Shown here: piece after piece, positions 43,620-53,900 of the stretch
Layout of the letters: each line of letters opens with the position of its first letter
Position numbering within the stretch: the first letter of the stretch is position 1
Assembly: GCF_003994235.2 (NCBI RefSeq)
Contig: NZ_RYFG02000120.1
Coordinates: forward strand, 1 to 64,000
Source of the DNA: Candidatus Methylobacter oryzae
GTDB lineage: Bacteria > Pseudomonadota > Gammaproteobacteria > Methylococcales > Methylomonadaceae
DNA length: 64,000 nt
Direction: 5' to 3'
The notes under the pieces: generated by a model
What the model was told of the DNA's origin: nothing
The model's input: the letters and a program-made list of their open reading frames with translations, nothing else
The model's database searches: none
Position numbers and translations under genes: made by a program

Positions 43620-45527
43620 ATGACTAATTCCAAACAACTGCCAACGATACTGATTGTTGACGATGATCCCACCAATATAGATATTCTTGCGGCATCGTTA
43701 AATTCGTTATACCGCATAAAGGTCGCCAATAATGGGGGCGATGCGCTTAGGGTTGCGCAAACAGAGCAGCCGGATCTGGTGCTTTTAGATGTCATGATGC
43801 CGGGCATGAGCGGTTTTGAGGTTTGCCGGAAACTGAAAGAGAACCCGCTAACTGAAAAAATCGCGGTAATTTTTGTCACTGCCGACAATACCGAATCCGG
43901 TGAGGAACTGGGTTTAGATATGGGGGCAGCTGACTATATTATGAAGCCATTCGTGATTCGGAGTGTTAAGGCGCGTATTCGTAAGCATATCCGCTTCAAG
44001 CAGCAAGCCGAACTCATGGAAATAAAGTCAATTGACATACTTCCGTGGAGTAATCATTTTGATACCGGCATACCTAAAATTGATGAACAACACCAGAAGC
44101 TGGTTCAGCTATTGAATGAGCTGGCAAGTCGAGCGGCTTTCCACTGCGACATACAGACATTGAACGTTGTTTTCAATCGCTTGGCGGATTATGCCGTTTA
44201 CCATTTTCAAACCGAAGAAGCTATTTGGCATGAGTATTTTCAGGATGACGCGCTAGAGACAAAGCACAAGGCGGAACATAACAGTTTTGCCTCCACTATT
44301 CTCAATCTTAAAAGCGAAGAAAATAGCATTTCGTTATATAGCCGAGTTGATAAGCTTCTTTTATTCCTTGTTAATTGGTTAGCGTATCATATTTTGGAAA
44401 ATGATAAGTATATGGCCTCTGTTGTTCTGGCTATGCAATCCGGTATTTCGCACGAACAGGCAAAAAAGCAAGCAAATGACAAAATGCATGATGGGACGCG
44501 CCCGCTGATCAACATCATACTGTCGGCCTATCGCAGTCTGGCTGCGAACACTACTCAGTTAATGAAAGAAGCTATAGAACGTAAGCAGGTGGAACGGAAG
44601 CTTGGCATTTCAGCCAAAAAGCTTGAATCTACTGTGCAGGATCTTGAAAAAGCAAATGAAGATTTAAAAAAGCAATTTACCGACTCTATCAAGGTGTTCG
44701 CGCACGTTATTGAAATGCGTCCCGGTATTAAAAGCAGACAATCAAAAGATATTATTGAAAAATCGATGCTGGTTGCGCGATGTTTAGGTATCAATGCAAC
44801 AGACAGTAAAAATATCCTGTATGCCGGGCTGTTGATGAAAATCGGTCAAGTCAGTTTTTCGGACGCTTTGTTGGAAGCACCTTTTGATCTTATTCCTCTC
44901 GCTGAAAAGGAACGTTATTTAAAGCACGCGGTTGACGGTGAAGCATTATTAAGTGACTTAACTTTTTTAAAAGATGCATCTATTTTAATCCGGCATCAAT
45001 ACGAGCGTTATGATGGTTCAGGTCTTCCGGACGGTTTAGCTAAGCAAAAAATACCGATGGGGGCGCGTATTCTTAGCGTGGTCAGAGATTATATCGCGTA
45101 TCTTGACGGCTCAATGACCGGTGAGGCGATGACGTTTACTAGCGCTGTCAGTAAATTAACGGCGCGGAGCGGAAGCCATTATGATCCTAATGTTCTCAAT
45201 GCCCTGATTAAGGTGCTTAAAGACACCGAGGTTGAAGCAGACGTCGATGTTGAAGCTAAAACGCCTGAAATTAATAAGTCCTGGCGGAGAAGCCGCTTAC
45301 TTACTAAACAAGATAAGGTGAAAAAGCTAAATATAGCCAAGTCGGTTGTTGAAGTTTCATGGCCGCAATTAAAAGTCGGCATGGATATAGAGAGCGTTTA
45401 TTTTGGCGATAAACCCTATATTAGAAATTGTGTTGCCGACAAAAAGATCATCAATGAAATTTTATTGTTCAGCGAGAGAATGGGTAAGGATCCTGTTATT
45501 AGAGTCCGCGTGAAAGAGAACAAATAA
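43620..45527 (+). CDS. Response regulator with bacteriohemerythrin and degenerate HD-GYP domains
   Basis: A 635-residue cytoplasmic protein. Receiver (1-125): ILIVDDDPTNIDILAASL, phosphoacceptor Asp in LVLLDVMMPGMSGFEVC, Lys in YIMKPF. Bacteriohemerythrin (about 140-275): all seven diiron ligands are present in IDEQH, HFQTE, HKAEH and HILEND, so it should bind O2 or NO. Coiled linker (about 310-355). HD-GYP-like domain (about 360-530) with the HD pair lost (LLMKIGQV instead of LHDIGKI) and GYP changed to GLP (YERYDGSGLPDGL), so cyclic-di-GMP hydrolysis is unlikely. A C-terminal 65-residue region (WPQLKVGMDIESVYF) follows. It may convert an oxygen or nitric oxide signal plus phosphorylation into a binding output. 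Confidence 0.88.
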   Translation: MTNSKQLPTILIVDDDPTNIDILAASLNSLYRIKVANNGGDALRVAQTEQPDLVLLDVMMPGMSGFEVCRKLKENPLTEKIAVIFVTADNTESGEELGLDMGAADYIMKPFVIRSVKARIRKHIRFKQQAELMEIKSIDILPWSNHFDTGIPKIDEQHQKLVQLLNELASRAAFHCDIQTLNVVFNRLADYAVYHFQTEEAIWHEYFQDDALETKHKAEHNSFASTILNLKSEENSISLYSRVDKLLLFLVNWLAYHILENDKYMASVVLAMQSGISHEQAKKQANDKMHDGTRPLINIILSAYRSLAANTTQLMKEAIERKQVERKLGISAKKLESTVQDLEKANEDLKKQFTDSIKVFAHVIEMRPGIKSRQSKDIIEKSMLVARCLGINATDSKNILYAGLLMKIGQVSFSDALLEAPFDLIPLAEKERYLKHAVDGEALLSDLTFLKDASILIRHQYERYDGSGLPDGLAKQKIPMGARILSVVRDYIAYLDGSMTGEAMTFTSAVSKLTARSGSHYDPNVLNALIKVLKDTEVEADVDVEAKTPEINKSWRRSRLLTKQDKVKKLNIAKSVVEVSWPQLKVGMDIESVYFGDKPYIRNCVADKKIINEILLFSERMGKDPVIRVRVKENK

Positions 45528-45992
45528 TGAATAGTATTTTCCGTCGCTCAAATTGGGAGAAGCTAAAATTAGGGTATAGCGTTAACTAAAGTAGAGCATG
45601 ACCAAACGGCAAGGTTTTGTTGGAAAGCATTCACAGCTTTTTTTCGCGTTTTTCATTCCTAGCTTCTGAGAAGACGGGGCGGAGCTGAGTATAGATATAA
45701 AAGAGTTAATGAAACTCTTATTCTCGGAGGTTGGAAAAATTAAAATTTTTTGATTTTAGCTCGAATGTAAGATATAACTTACGCATTATTTTGGTTTGCC
45801 CTTGCCCCCGGCGCCAAATTCACAAGGCCCAGAACACGCCTGATTAAGCTCTCCGCACCGACTAAGTTTTATCCGCGGAGATTGACGAATAATGCCGATA
45901 AGGCAGGAGACGCAGGTGTTCAAAGGGTTCGCAATATTCCTACCCGGTCAACATCCTCAAGCCCTGATTGGCCTATCAGTGGTGAGGATGCT
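45528..45992. other. Intergenic stretch before the chemoreceptor gene
   Basis: About 465 bases with no gene called. A frame running into the receptor gene from TTG 45882 exists but its first 37 residues look non-conserved. Bases 45585-45601 resemble 48382-48398 after the receptor gene (core AAGTAGAGCA), a weak flanking direct repeat. Nothing else identified. Confidence 0.4.
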
Positions 45993-48335
45993 ATGAAAAT
46001 TAATATGCCGGTCACGGATAACGAAGTCCTGATGACAAAGGGTGACATCTTGGTTACCCGAACCGACCTAAAAGGTCGTATCACTTACGTCAACGACGCG
46101 TTCGTTAAAATCAGCGGTTTTACTCGGCAAGAATTGATCGGCGCCAGCCATAATATTGTCCGTCATCCCGATATGCCGGCAGAGGCTTTTGCAGATTTAT
46201 GGCTGACGCTAAAGCAGGGCAAGCCTTGGTCAGCGCCGGTAAAAAACCGGACTAAGTCCGGCGACTATTACTGGGTCGAAGCCAATGTGGTGCCTGTTTA
46301 TAAAAACGGTGTTCTCTATGAATACTTGTCCGCCCGTTACGCCCCCAGCCGCCAACAGATAGCCGATGCGGAAAGCTTGTACAAAAAACTGCATGCCAAG
46401 ACGGCAACGCTAAGGCCAACGGGAATTGCGGCCGTCACTAAAAAGTTCAGGGAAATAGCCATCTCAAAAAAAACCGGCTTCGGATTAACGCTGTTATTAG
46501 CGCTGATCGGCTTTTTGATGCATCGCTTGTTTTTATCCGGGGAATTCGATCTGTTAGCCGCCACTTTTGCGTTGTCTATTGTTGCTGCGGCAATCATTGC
46601 CAGCGTCGCTCATGACATCATCCAGAAGATGGAGTCCTGCATTTTTGCAATTTACTGCATGGCCGACGGGAAATACAAAAACCGCTTCGATTTAACCCGT
46701 AATGATCAGTTAGGCGATTTAGTGCGCGGTATTTATACCATGCAGGTCATTTTTAATTCGCAATTAGCTGAATCCAAGCAGGTCACGACCGAAGCCTTAC
46801 GTATTAACCGGGCTCTGGACAATGTGCACTCGGGCGTGATGGTCGCCGACGCCCAATTTAACATTATCTACATGAACAAAGCCGTGCAGAGCCTGTTCAG
46901 CAAGGCAGAAGCCGATATTCGCCGACAATTGCCGGATTTTAAGGCCGAGCAACTGATCGGCGCCAATATTGACAACTTTCATAAAAATCCGGCGCATCAG
47001 CGCAAGATGCTCGAACAATTAACCGATTTGTCTCGGGCCGAATTGATGATCGGCGGTCACAGTATGGTGGTGGTTACCACTCCGGTGCTCAGTGAAGAAG
47101 GCGAACGGGTTGGTTTTGTCGCCGAGTGGCTGGACCGTACCGCTGAAGTCGCTGTCGAGCAGGAAGTGGCGGCCCTGGTCCAGGGCGCGGTCATGGGCGA
47201 TTTTACCCGGCGCATTGACATGCGGGGCAAGGATGGTTTTGTCAAACAATTGGGCGAAGGCCTTAACGAATTGCTGGAGACAGCGGAAAGCGGTATCAAT
47301 GACGTGGTGCGTGTGCTGGGGGCTTTGTCCCGCAACGATTTGACGCAAACCATCACCAACGATTATGCCGGTAGTTTCGGGCAATTGAAGAATGACGCCA
47401 ATACTACTGTCGAGAAGCTCAAAGAAATCGTTTCTCAAATCAAAGAGGCCACCGGCAGCATCAATACCGGTGCGAGAGAAATCGCCGCCGGCAACAATGA
47501 TTTATCGCACCGTACCGAAGAACAAGCCGCCAGCCTCGAAGAGACCGCCGCCAGCATGCAAGAGCTGACTTCCACCGTACAGCATAATGGCGTCAACGCC
47601 AAACAGGCGAATGAATTGGCCGTGGCCGCTTCCGACATTGCCGGCAAAGGCGTTGAAGTGGTCGGCCAAGTGGTCAAGACCATGGAAGATATTAACGATG
47701 CCTCGCACCGGATCGGCGACATTATCTCCGTCATCGACGACATCGCTTTTCAAACCAATATCCTGGCCCTAAACGCTGCTGTCGAAGCGGCGCGCGCCGG
47801 TGAAGAAGGTCGAGGCTTTGCCGTCGTGGCTGTTGAAGTAAGAAATCTGGCGCAACGCGCTGCGACAGCCGCAGGCGAGATCAAACACCTGATCGACGAC
47901 TCGGTCATGAAAGTCTCCAGCGGTAGCCGGCTGGTCACCCAGGCTGGTCATACGATGGAAGAAATCGTCAACTCCATCCGCGGCGTGACGGTCATGATGG
48001 CAGAGATCAGCGCCGCCTCAACGGAGCAAACGACTGGTATTGAACAAGTCAATATCGCTATTGCACAAATGGACGATGTGACCCAGCAAAATGCGGCCTT
48101 GGTCGAGCAAGCGGCCGCAGCGGCGGAATCGCTCGAAGAACAGGCGCAAAGCCTATTGGGAACCGTGAGTCAATTTAAAGTCGACGCTTACTCTCGTCAT
48201 ACTGTTCAAGCTCAATCTTTTCGGGCAATGCCGTACAGTAAGGAAACAGCGCCATCGGCTGCTAGGAAACCGGTTGTGGCGCGGCATCAACCAATCCCCG
48301 AGTTTGCCGGTGACGACGAATGGGAAGAGTTTTAA
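45993..48335 (+). CDS. Aer-like PAS methyl-accepting chemotaxis protein
   Basis: A chemoreceptor of about 780 residues from ATG 45993 (GGTGAGGA upstream). The N-terminal PAS domain has the Aer-type sequence ([55 protein letters not shown]), suggesting FAD-based redox or oxygen sensing. Two helices (about 160-205) follow, then HAMP-like and a second PAS (about 265-370), and the signalling domain with hairpin tip [20 protein letters not shown]. The last residues EWEEF form a -xWxxF tether for CheR/CheB. It has no large periplasmic loop. Confidence 0.92.
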   Translation: MKINMPVTDNEVLMTKGDILVTRTDLKGRITYVNDAFVKISGFTRQELIGASHNIVRHPDMPAEAFADLWLTLKQGKPWSAPVKNRTKSGDYYWVEANVVPVYKNGVLYEYLSARYAPSRQQIADAESLYKKLHAKTATLRPTGIAAVTKKFREIAISKKTGFGLTLLLALIGFLMHRLFLSGEFDLLAATFALSIVAAAIIASVAHDIIQKMESCIFAIYCMADGKYKNRFDLTRNDQLGDLVRGIYTMQVIFNSQLAESKQVTTEALRINRALDNVHSGVMVADAQFNIIYMNKAVQSLFSKAEADIRRQLPDFKAEQLIGANIDNFHKNPAHQRKMLEQLTDLSRAELMIGGHSMVVVTTPVLSEEGERVGFVAEWLDRTAEVAVEQEVAALVQGAVMGDFTRRIDMRGKDGFVKQLGEGLNELLETAESGINDVVRVLGALSRNDLTQTITNDYAGSFGQLKNDANTTVEKLKEIVSQIKEATGSINTGAREIAAGNNDLSHRTEEQAASLEETAASMQELTSTVQHNGVNAKQANELAVAASDIAGKGVEVVGQVVKTMEDINDASHRIGDIISVIDDIAFQTNILALNAAVEAARAGEEGRGFAVVAVEVRNLAQRAATAAGEIKHLIDDSVMKVSSGSRLVTQAGHTMEEIVNSIRGVTVMMAEISAASTEQTTGIEQVNIAIAQMDDVTQQNAALVEQAAAAAESLEEQAQSLLGTVSQFKVDAYSRHTVQAQSFRAMPYSKETAPSAARKPVVARHQPIPEFAGDDEWEEF

Positions 48336-48439
48336 AAACAGGCGAATAGTAACCGAGGGTCTGTCCGGCGCTCAGTTACTCAATTAAGTAGAGCACGAGT
48401 CAACGATTTGGCTTGGTGGGGGCTTGGCATTGCTAACCA

Positions 48440-48931
48440 GTGTTTCAGATGAATGGGCTCTTGTCTTTGAGAAAATTAATCTCTTTTATGTTCCAGTACA
48501 CTAAAAAATGCAGCAAGGCGCTGATCGGTCAAGATAGGCAAGTCGCCGGATTGTTTGCCAACTATCAGGCCGCGCTGAACAAGATTGACGCCCTTGAAAA
48601 GTCGTTAACGCTAAAAACACAGGAATTAAATCAAAGCAGCGAAGTTCAACGCTTACTGAAGCAAGGCTTGGAAAAATGCACAGCCAGCCTTGCTCCTTTA
48701 CAAGCTCAACTACAGGACATCGCGGTCAGTGTTGATCAGTTACGGCAAGAAAACAAGCTGCTGAAATTATCAAATGATAAGTGGCTGCAACGCGCTTTGA
48801 AGCTGGAATTTGAAGTTTTAACCGTCAAAGACGAGCTTACAAAGATTACAAACGAGCGCGATTTAGCAAAAGAAATGTGTGAGATTTTACAAGTCCGGCT
48901 AATGTCGGCGGAAAAAGAAAGGTATCGGTAG
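48440..48931 (+). CDS. Hypothetical coiled-coil protein
   Basis: Up to 163 residues from GTG 48440 (ATG 48449 possible). After about 45 residues the chain is helical heptads to the end (NKIDALEKSLTLKTQELNQS, LQAQLQDIAVSVDQLRQENK, LEFEVLTVKDELTKITNERD). No family recognised and no signal peptide. It sits between the chemoreceptor and the first RR-GGDEF gene and may be a scaffold. Confidence 0.6.
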   Translation: MFQMNGLLSLRKLISFMFQYTKKCSKALIGQDRQVAGLFANYQAALNKIDALEKSLTLKTQELNQSSEVQRLLKQGLEKCTASLAPLQAQLQDIAVSVDQLRQENKLLKLSNDKWLQRALKLEFEVLTVKDELTKITNERDLAKEMCEILQVRLMSAEKERYR

Positions 48932-49014
48932 CTAGTACCAACTTTACCAATAATCCCGCCCTAGTTATTAAGGGATACGGCCTATCCTGCTGCTCCCCGA
49001 TACTGAGAAATCTT

Positions 49015-49929
49015 ATGACTGATAGCAACGAACAACAACCGATGATTTTAATTGTTGATGATGTTCCCAGTAATGTGCAAATTCTTGCTCGCCAATTAGG
49101 CACTATATACCAAGTTAAAGTAGCAACTAATGGCGTGGATGCGCTGGAAATTGCGCAGAATAATCAACCGGACCTGATTTTACTGGACGTTATGATGCCG
49201 GACATGGATGGCTTTGAAGTTTGCAGGCGATTGAAGGCTAATAAGATCACCCAGAAGATCGCGGTGATCTTTTTAACCGGTATGCAAACTGAATCCGACG
49301 AGGAGCTGGGTTTGAACTTGGGTGCGGTCGACTATATCACCAAACCTTTAGCGCTTCCGATTATTAAGGCCCGCATTCGCAACCATATCCGCCTTAAGAG
49401 GCAAGCCGATCTACTGGAGTCACTGTCATTAATCGATGCGCTTACCTATGTTTCCAATCGCCGCCGTTTTGACGAGGCGCTGATGTTGGAGTGGAAACGT
49501 GCGATAGACGAAGGAACGCCGCTATCGCTAATCATGATCGATATTGACCATTTGAAAGAATATAACCAGCACTATGGTCATGGCGCCGGAGATGTTTGCA
49601 TGCAAAAAATTGTTGCCGCATTAGCTAAAAGCCTCGCTCGGCCTAATCAATTGATTGCTCGTTATAGTGGTAAAGAATTTGGCATTCTCTTACCCGGCAT
49701 CAACGAACAAGCGGCTTTATCAATTGCCCAACATTTACGGGAATACATAGAGAAGCTTGCGTTGCCTCATGTCTATCCTGAAGAAAACACGATTGTTACG
49801 ATCAGTGCCGGGGTAGCCACTCAGCAGAAAATTCCGGAATACTTTTTGCCAAAGGTCTTGAACGATGCCGCTCTGAATGCGCTTTATCTGGCAAAACAAA
49901 ATGGGCGGAATCGAGTCTACGCACACTGA
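49015..49929 (+). CDS. Response regulator with degenerate GGDEF domain (SGKEF)
   Basis: A 304-residue PleD-like protein. Receiver (1-125) with ILIVDDVPSNVQILARQL and phosphoacceptor Asp in LILLDVMMPDMDGFEVC. GGDEF domain (about 140-300) with SLIMIDIDHLKEYNQHYGH intact, but the catalytic loop reads RYSGKEFGILLP, with Lys in place of the third-position Asp/Glu, so diguanylate cyclase activity is unlikely. It is a close paralogue of 54927-55850 (DDGEF). A role as phosphorylation-controlled GTP or effector binding module is possible. Confidence 0.88.
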   Translation: MTDSNEQQPMILIVDDVPSNVQILARQLGTIYQVKVATNGVDALEIAQNNQPDLILLDVMMPDMDGFEVCRRLKANKITQKIAVIFLTGMQTESDEELGLNLGAVDYITKPLALPIIKARIRNHIRLKRQADLLESLSLIDALTYVSNRRRFDEALMLEWKRAIDEGTPLSLIMIDIDHLKEYNQHYGHGAGDVCMQKIVAALAKSLARPNQLIARYSGKEFGILLPGINEQAALSIAQHLREYIEKLALPHVYPEENTIVTISAGVATQQKIPEYFLPKVLNDAALNALYLAKQNGRNRVYAH

Positions 49930-50003
49930 TTCAGCCGCCAGCACCGACATAAGAAAGGGTGCAAACTTTTATTTTGAATGTCTTTAACTTTTTAAATCGC
50001 TTA

Positions 50004-50855
50004 ATGAAACGTTTTTTTTTAATAATCAGCCTAATGTTCAATTCCATGCCGATTAACGCTACTGAAGGAGGAGGAACCAATTATCTTCCAGGCTTCTATG
50101 GCGATTTTGGTCTGGCGGTTTTTCCTGAACCGGGCACTTATTTCAATAACTTTTTTGCGGCTTATCAAGACACTCGCTCAGATACAGGGACATTACTGGA
50201 AATGCCCGGCATCATCCACGTTACCGAAAAAAGCTTGCTTGGCGGTCAATTTATTGTCGGCCTGTATCCGGGAATGCTCGCATCCAAGGATCACACCGGC
50301 GAAAACAGTTTTAATCGTGTAGGGCTGGGCGACTTTTACCTGGTTCCGGGCGGGCTAAACTGGAAATGGGATACTTTCACTGCTTTTTTGTTTGAAGGCA
50401 TTGTCGCTCCAACCGGCAGATACCAAGTCAATGACTTCAATACCGGACGTAATTATTGGACATTTGACCACAACCTGCTGCTCACGTGGAGCCTGCCCGC
50501 CAATAATGAAATATCCGTCGGTTTAGGCTACATGAACAACCTTAAGAATCCAGCGACCGATTATCAAAGCGGCGACGAATTTCATATGGATTATACGGTA
50601 GCGCATTATCCGACCCCTACGATAGGAATCGGCGTGGCCGGTTCCTACTATAAACAGGTGAATAAGGATAGAGCTCCGCAGTCTTTTGTTCTTCCTGAGC
50701 CTGGAGAAGCATCCAGCATAGGTCCGGCAATCATGTATACGCCGCGTATAAATGACAGGGACATCACCCTATCATTGAAATGGCTGCGTGAATTTAACGT
50801 GACAGGGCGGGCTGAACAGGAATATCTGGTATGCCGGCTTTTCATGGCATTTTGA
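50004..50855 (+). CDS. Outer membrane transporter of the SphA/meta-pathway phenol-degradation type
   Basis: About 283 residues from ATG 50004, which begins a signal peptide (MKRFFLIISLMFNSMPINA) ending before TEGGGTNYLPG. That GGTNYLPGFYGDF start and the alternating strands to a terminal CRLFMAF are typical of the outer membrane family annotated as SphA or meta-pathway phenol degradation-like. Transport substrate unknown. It sits between signalling genes; whether it is controlled by them is unknown. The longer frame from 49959 is unlikely. Confidence 0.78.
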   Translation: MKRFFLIISLMFNSMPINATEGGGTNYLPGFYGDFGLAVFPEPGTYFNNFFAAYQDTRSDTGTLLEMPGIIHVTEKSLLGGQFIVGLYPGMLASKDHTGENSFNRVGLGDFYLVPGGLNWKWDTFTAFLFEGIVAPTGRYQVNDFNTGRNYWTFDHNLLLTWSLPANNEISVGLGYMNNLKNPATDYQSGDEFHMDYTVAHYPTPTIGIGVAGSYYKQVNKDRAPQSFVLPEPGEASSIGPAIMYTPRINDRDITLSLKWLREFNVTGRAEQEYLVCRLFMAF

Positions 50856-50995
50856 AAAACCAATACCATTTAACGGCCAGGAAATAATTTAACTCTCGCA
50901 GTGCGATTTAAGGCTACTCCGGCGTTATTTCCTGCTTCAATCCGGTAAAATTTTGTGCCGGACTGGCCACTTTCTTTAAACAAAACTAAATTTAT

Positions 50996-53900
50996 ATGGC
51001 TCAAGCTAAACACGGGAAAGTCTTCTCATTTTTGGCCTTTAATCCAACGAAATCGTTTGCGTGGTTGCTGCAGGTTATAGGTTTGTCTATTGCCTATTTC
51101 GTAACCGGCAAATTAGGCGCTTACCTAGCTATTCCTCCCGGTTATGCAACCGCAATTTGGCCTCCTTCGGGTATTGCTCTGGCTGGCGTTTTAATCTACG
51201 GCTATCGTGTTTGGCCTGGGATTTTGTTAGGCTCGTTTCTGGTCAATTTTTCGACCACGCTTGACGCTTCTCTGGAAACCTTTACGTCAGTTGTCATCAC
51301 CCTGATCATCAGTTGCGGAGCAAGCTTGCAAGCCGTCGCCGGCAAGTATTTAGTCGGCCGCTTCGCCAACTTTCCTAATGCGCTTACCGAAGAGAAGGAA
51401 GTCTTCCTATTTTTGCTCTTTGGCGGTTTTTGCAGCGCCTTAGTTAATTCAAGCATAGCGGTTTCAACGCTTATGGCCGCGGGCCGGATTCTTTCTTCAA
51501 ACTTTCTGAACAACTGGGCGACCTGGTGGTTGGGAGACGTCCTGGGTATCTTCATTTTTACGCCATTGGCGTTGATTTGGGTGCTAAAGCCCAGTGAGCC
51601 TTGGCGGAATAGACGCATGGCAATTACCCTGCCAATCGTCTCTACGTTTTTGCTTACAACAGCCATTGTGTTTTATGAGACGCAAAATAACAATGCTCGT
51701 TTAAAACTTGAATTCGATCAACATGCGGCTGAGTTGAGCCTGGCAGTCGAAAAATCAATTTCAAACCATATTAACGTGTTGCGTTCCCTCGGCAGTTTTT
51801 ATGAGGCTTCGAGTCTGGTGTCCAGGCAGGAATTCCAGACCTTCGTTACCCATGCATTAGATGATTTTCAAGGTATTCAAGCCCTAAGCTGGAATCCCCG
51901 TATTTTGCTCCCTGAGCGCGAAACATTCGAACACGGCATCCAAAACGAAGGCTATCCGAATTTCCAGATTACCGAACGTAATGCGGCCAAACAGCTGACG
52001 AGAGCTCAGGATCGCCCGGAATATGTTGCTGTCGGTTTTATTGAACCTTACAAAGGCAACGAAAACGCACTGGGATTCGATGTCTATTCGGATAAGCTGC
52101 GGCGCGAGGCTATTGACCGGGCACGGGATACTGGAGAAATCGCGATAACCGCCCGCATTAAGCTGGTTCAGGAACGTGGAGATCAATATGGGGCGCTTGC
52201 ATTCATGCCGCTGTATCGTAAAGACTTGCCCCACAACACGCTGGAAGAACGGCGCAGCAATATTCTCGGTTATCTTGTTGCAGTATTCCGGGGCGGCGAT
52301 ATTGTCAGTACGGCAATTAAAGATTCGGACAGACCTAATTTGTCATACAAGCTTATTGACGAAACAGCTCCGGTAACAGAGCAATTACTATTTGCCAGCA
52401 GCAGCCAGGAAGAACTGAAGCCTTTTGTCCTGCAAGAAAAAGGCTTGTTTGGAAGAGATCTGTCTCTTGTCAATAGCTTAACTATGAATGTCGGCGGCCG
52501 GTTATGGCGGCTTGAGGTCGTTCCTACGCAAGATTATTTCACGTATCGCCACTCAAGCAGTGTATGGCTGATTTTGCTGGCCGGCCTGATGCTGACCAGC
52601 TTGGCCGGAACTTTTTTTATGGTGTCTTCCGGCCGGGAGAGCGTATTACGGCGTCTTGTTGACGAACGCGCTGCTGCGCTGACTGTTGCGCTGCATGAAG
52701 CCGGCAAAGCTAAGAAAGCCTTGGAGAATGTGCTGTCATCGGCAACCCAGATCAGCATTATAGCGACTACCCCTGACGGAGTGATTACGATTTTTAACCA
52801 TGGTGCAGAGCTTATGCTGGGATACGGTGCCGAAGAGATGATAGGCAAGCATAGCCCTGTTATCATTCATTTGCAGGAAGAAATTACGCGCCATGCCCAG
52901 GAGTTAAGCCTTGAGTTGGGCAGGCCCATATCCGGGCTGGAGGTATTTTGGGTTAAAGCCGATCGATTAGGGCAAGAAAAGCGGGAATGGACTTATGTCC
53001 GCAAGGATAAATCCACATTGATTGTTTCGCTTGCCGTAACGACTATTCTGGATGAAAACGGCGAAATTACCGGTTATTTAAGCATTGCTGAAGATATTTC
53101 CGAGCGTAAACAAAATGAAGCCATCGTTTTGCTGGCCAAGAACCGGGCTGAAGCGCTTGCTCAATCGAAGTCTGAATTTCTCGCTAACATGTCGCACGAG
53201 ATTCGCACCCCGATGAACGCAATCATAGGTCTTTCATATCTGGCGCTGAATAAAGAAGTACCGGACGAAGTACGGAATTATCTGGAGAAAATTAATAGCT
53301 CGTCCAATAGCCTGCTGAGTATCCTTAATGACATCCTGGATTTTTCCAGGCTGGAGGTCGGGCGTTTAACTATTGAACACAGCAGCTTCGATCTTTACGT
53401 CATATTAGATAGCATCAGAAACTTGTTTGCCGATCATGCCGCCGAAAAGGGCCTCGACTTTAACATTAATGTTGAAGCTGATATTCCGCGTTTCCTGCTC
53501 GGCGATGGGCTCAGGCTAAAACAAATATTGGTTAATTTAGTGGGCAATGCGATCAAATTTACCGAACAGGGAGCCGTTACGCTCGAAATTACCCTTCAAT
53601 ATTTCTATCGGTCGCAAGCCAAACTGTCGTTCTACGTAATCGATACCGGTATCGGCATATCCGATCGGGATTGCGAAAAACTATTCCAACCTTTTAGCCA
53701 GGTAGACGGTTCGATTACGCGCCGTTTCGGCGGCTCAGGCCTCGGACTCGCTATCAGTCATAACTTATTGAAGCTGATGGGTGGTGAGCTTGCCGTAGAG
53801 AGCACATCCGGAAAAGGCAGTATTTTTAGTTTCGAATTGATTCTTGGCATTTCGTCTATGCCGACTACGCTGCCTGCCAATCCGGCACAAAGAGATTTCG

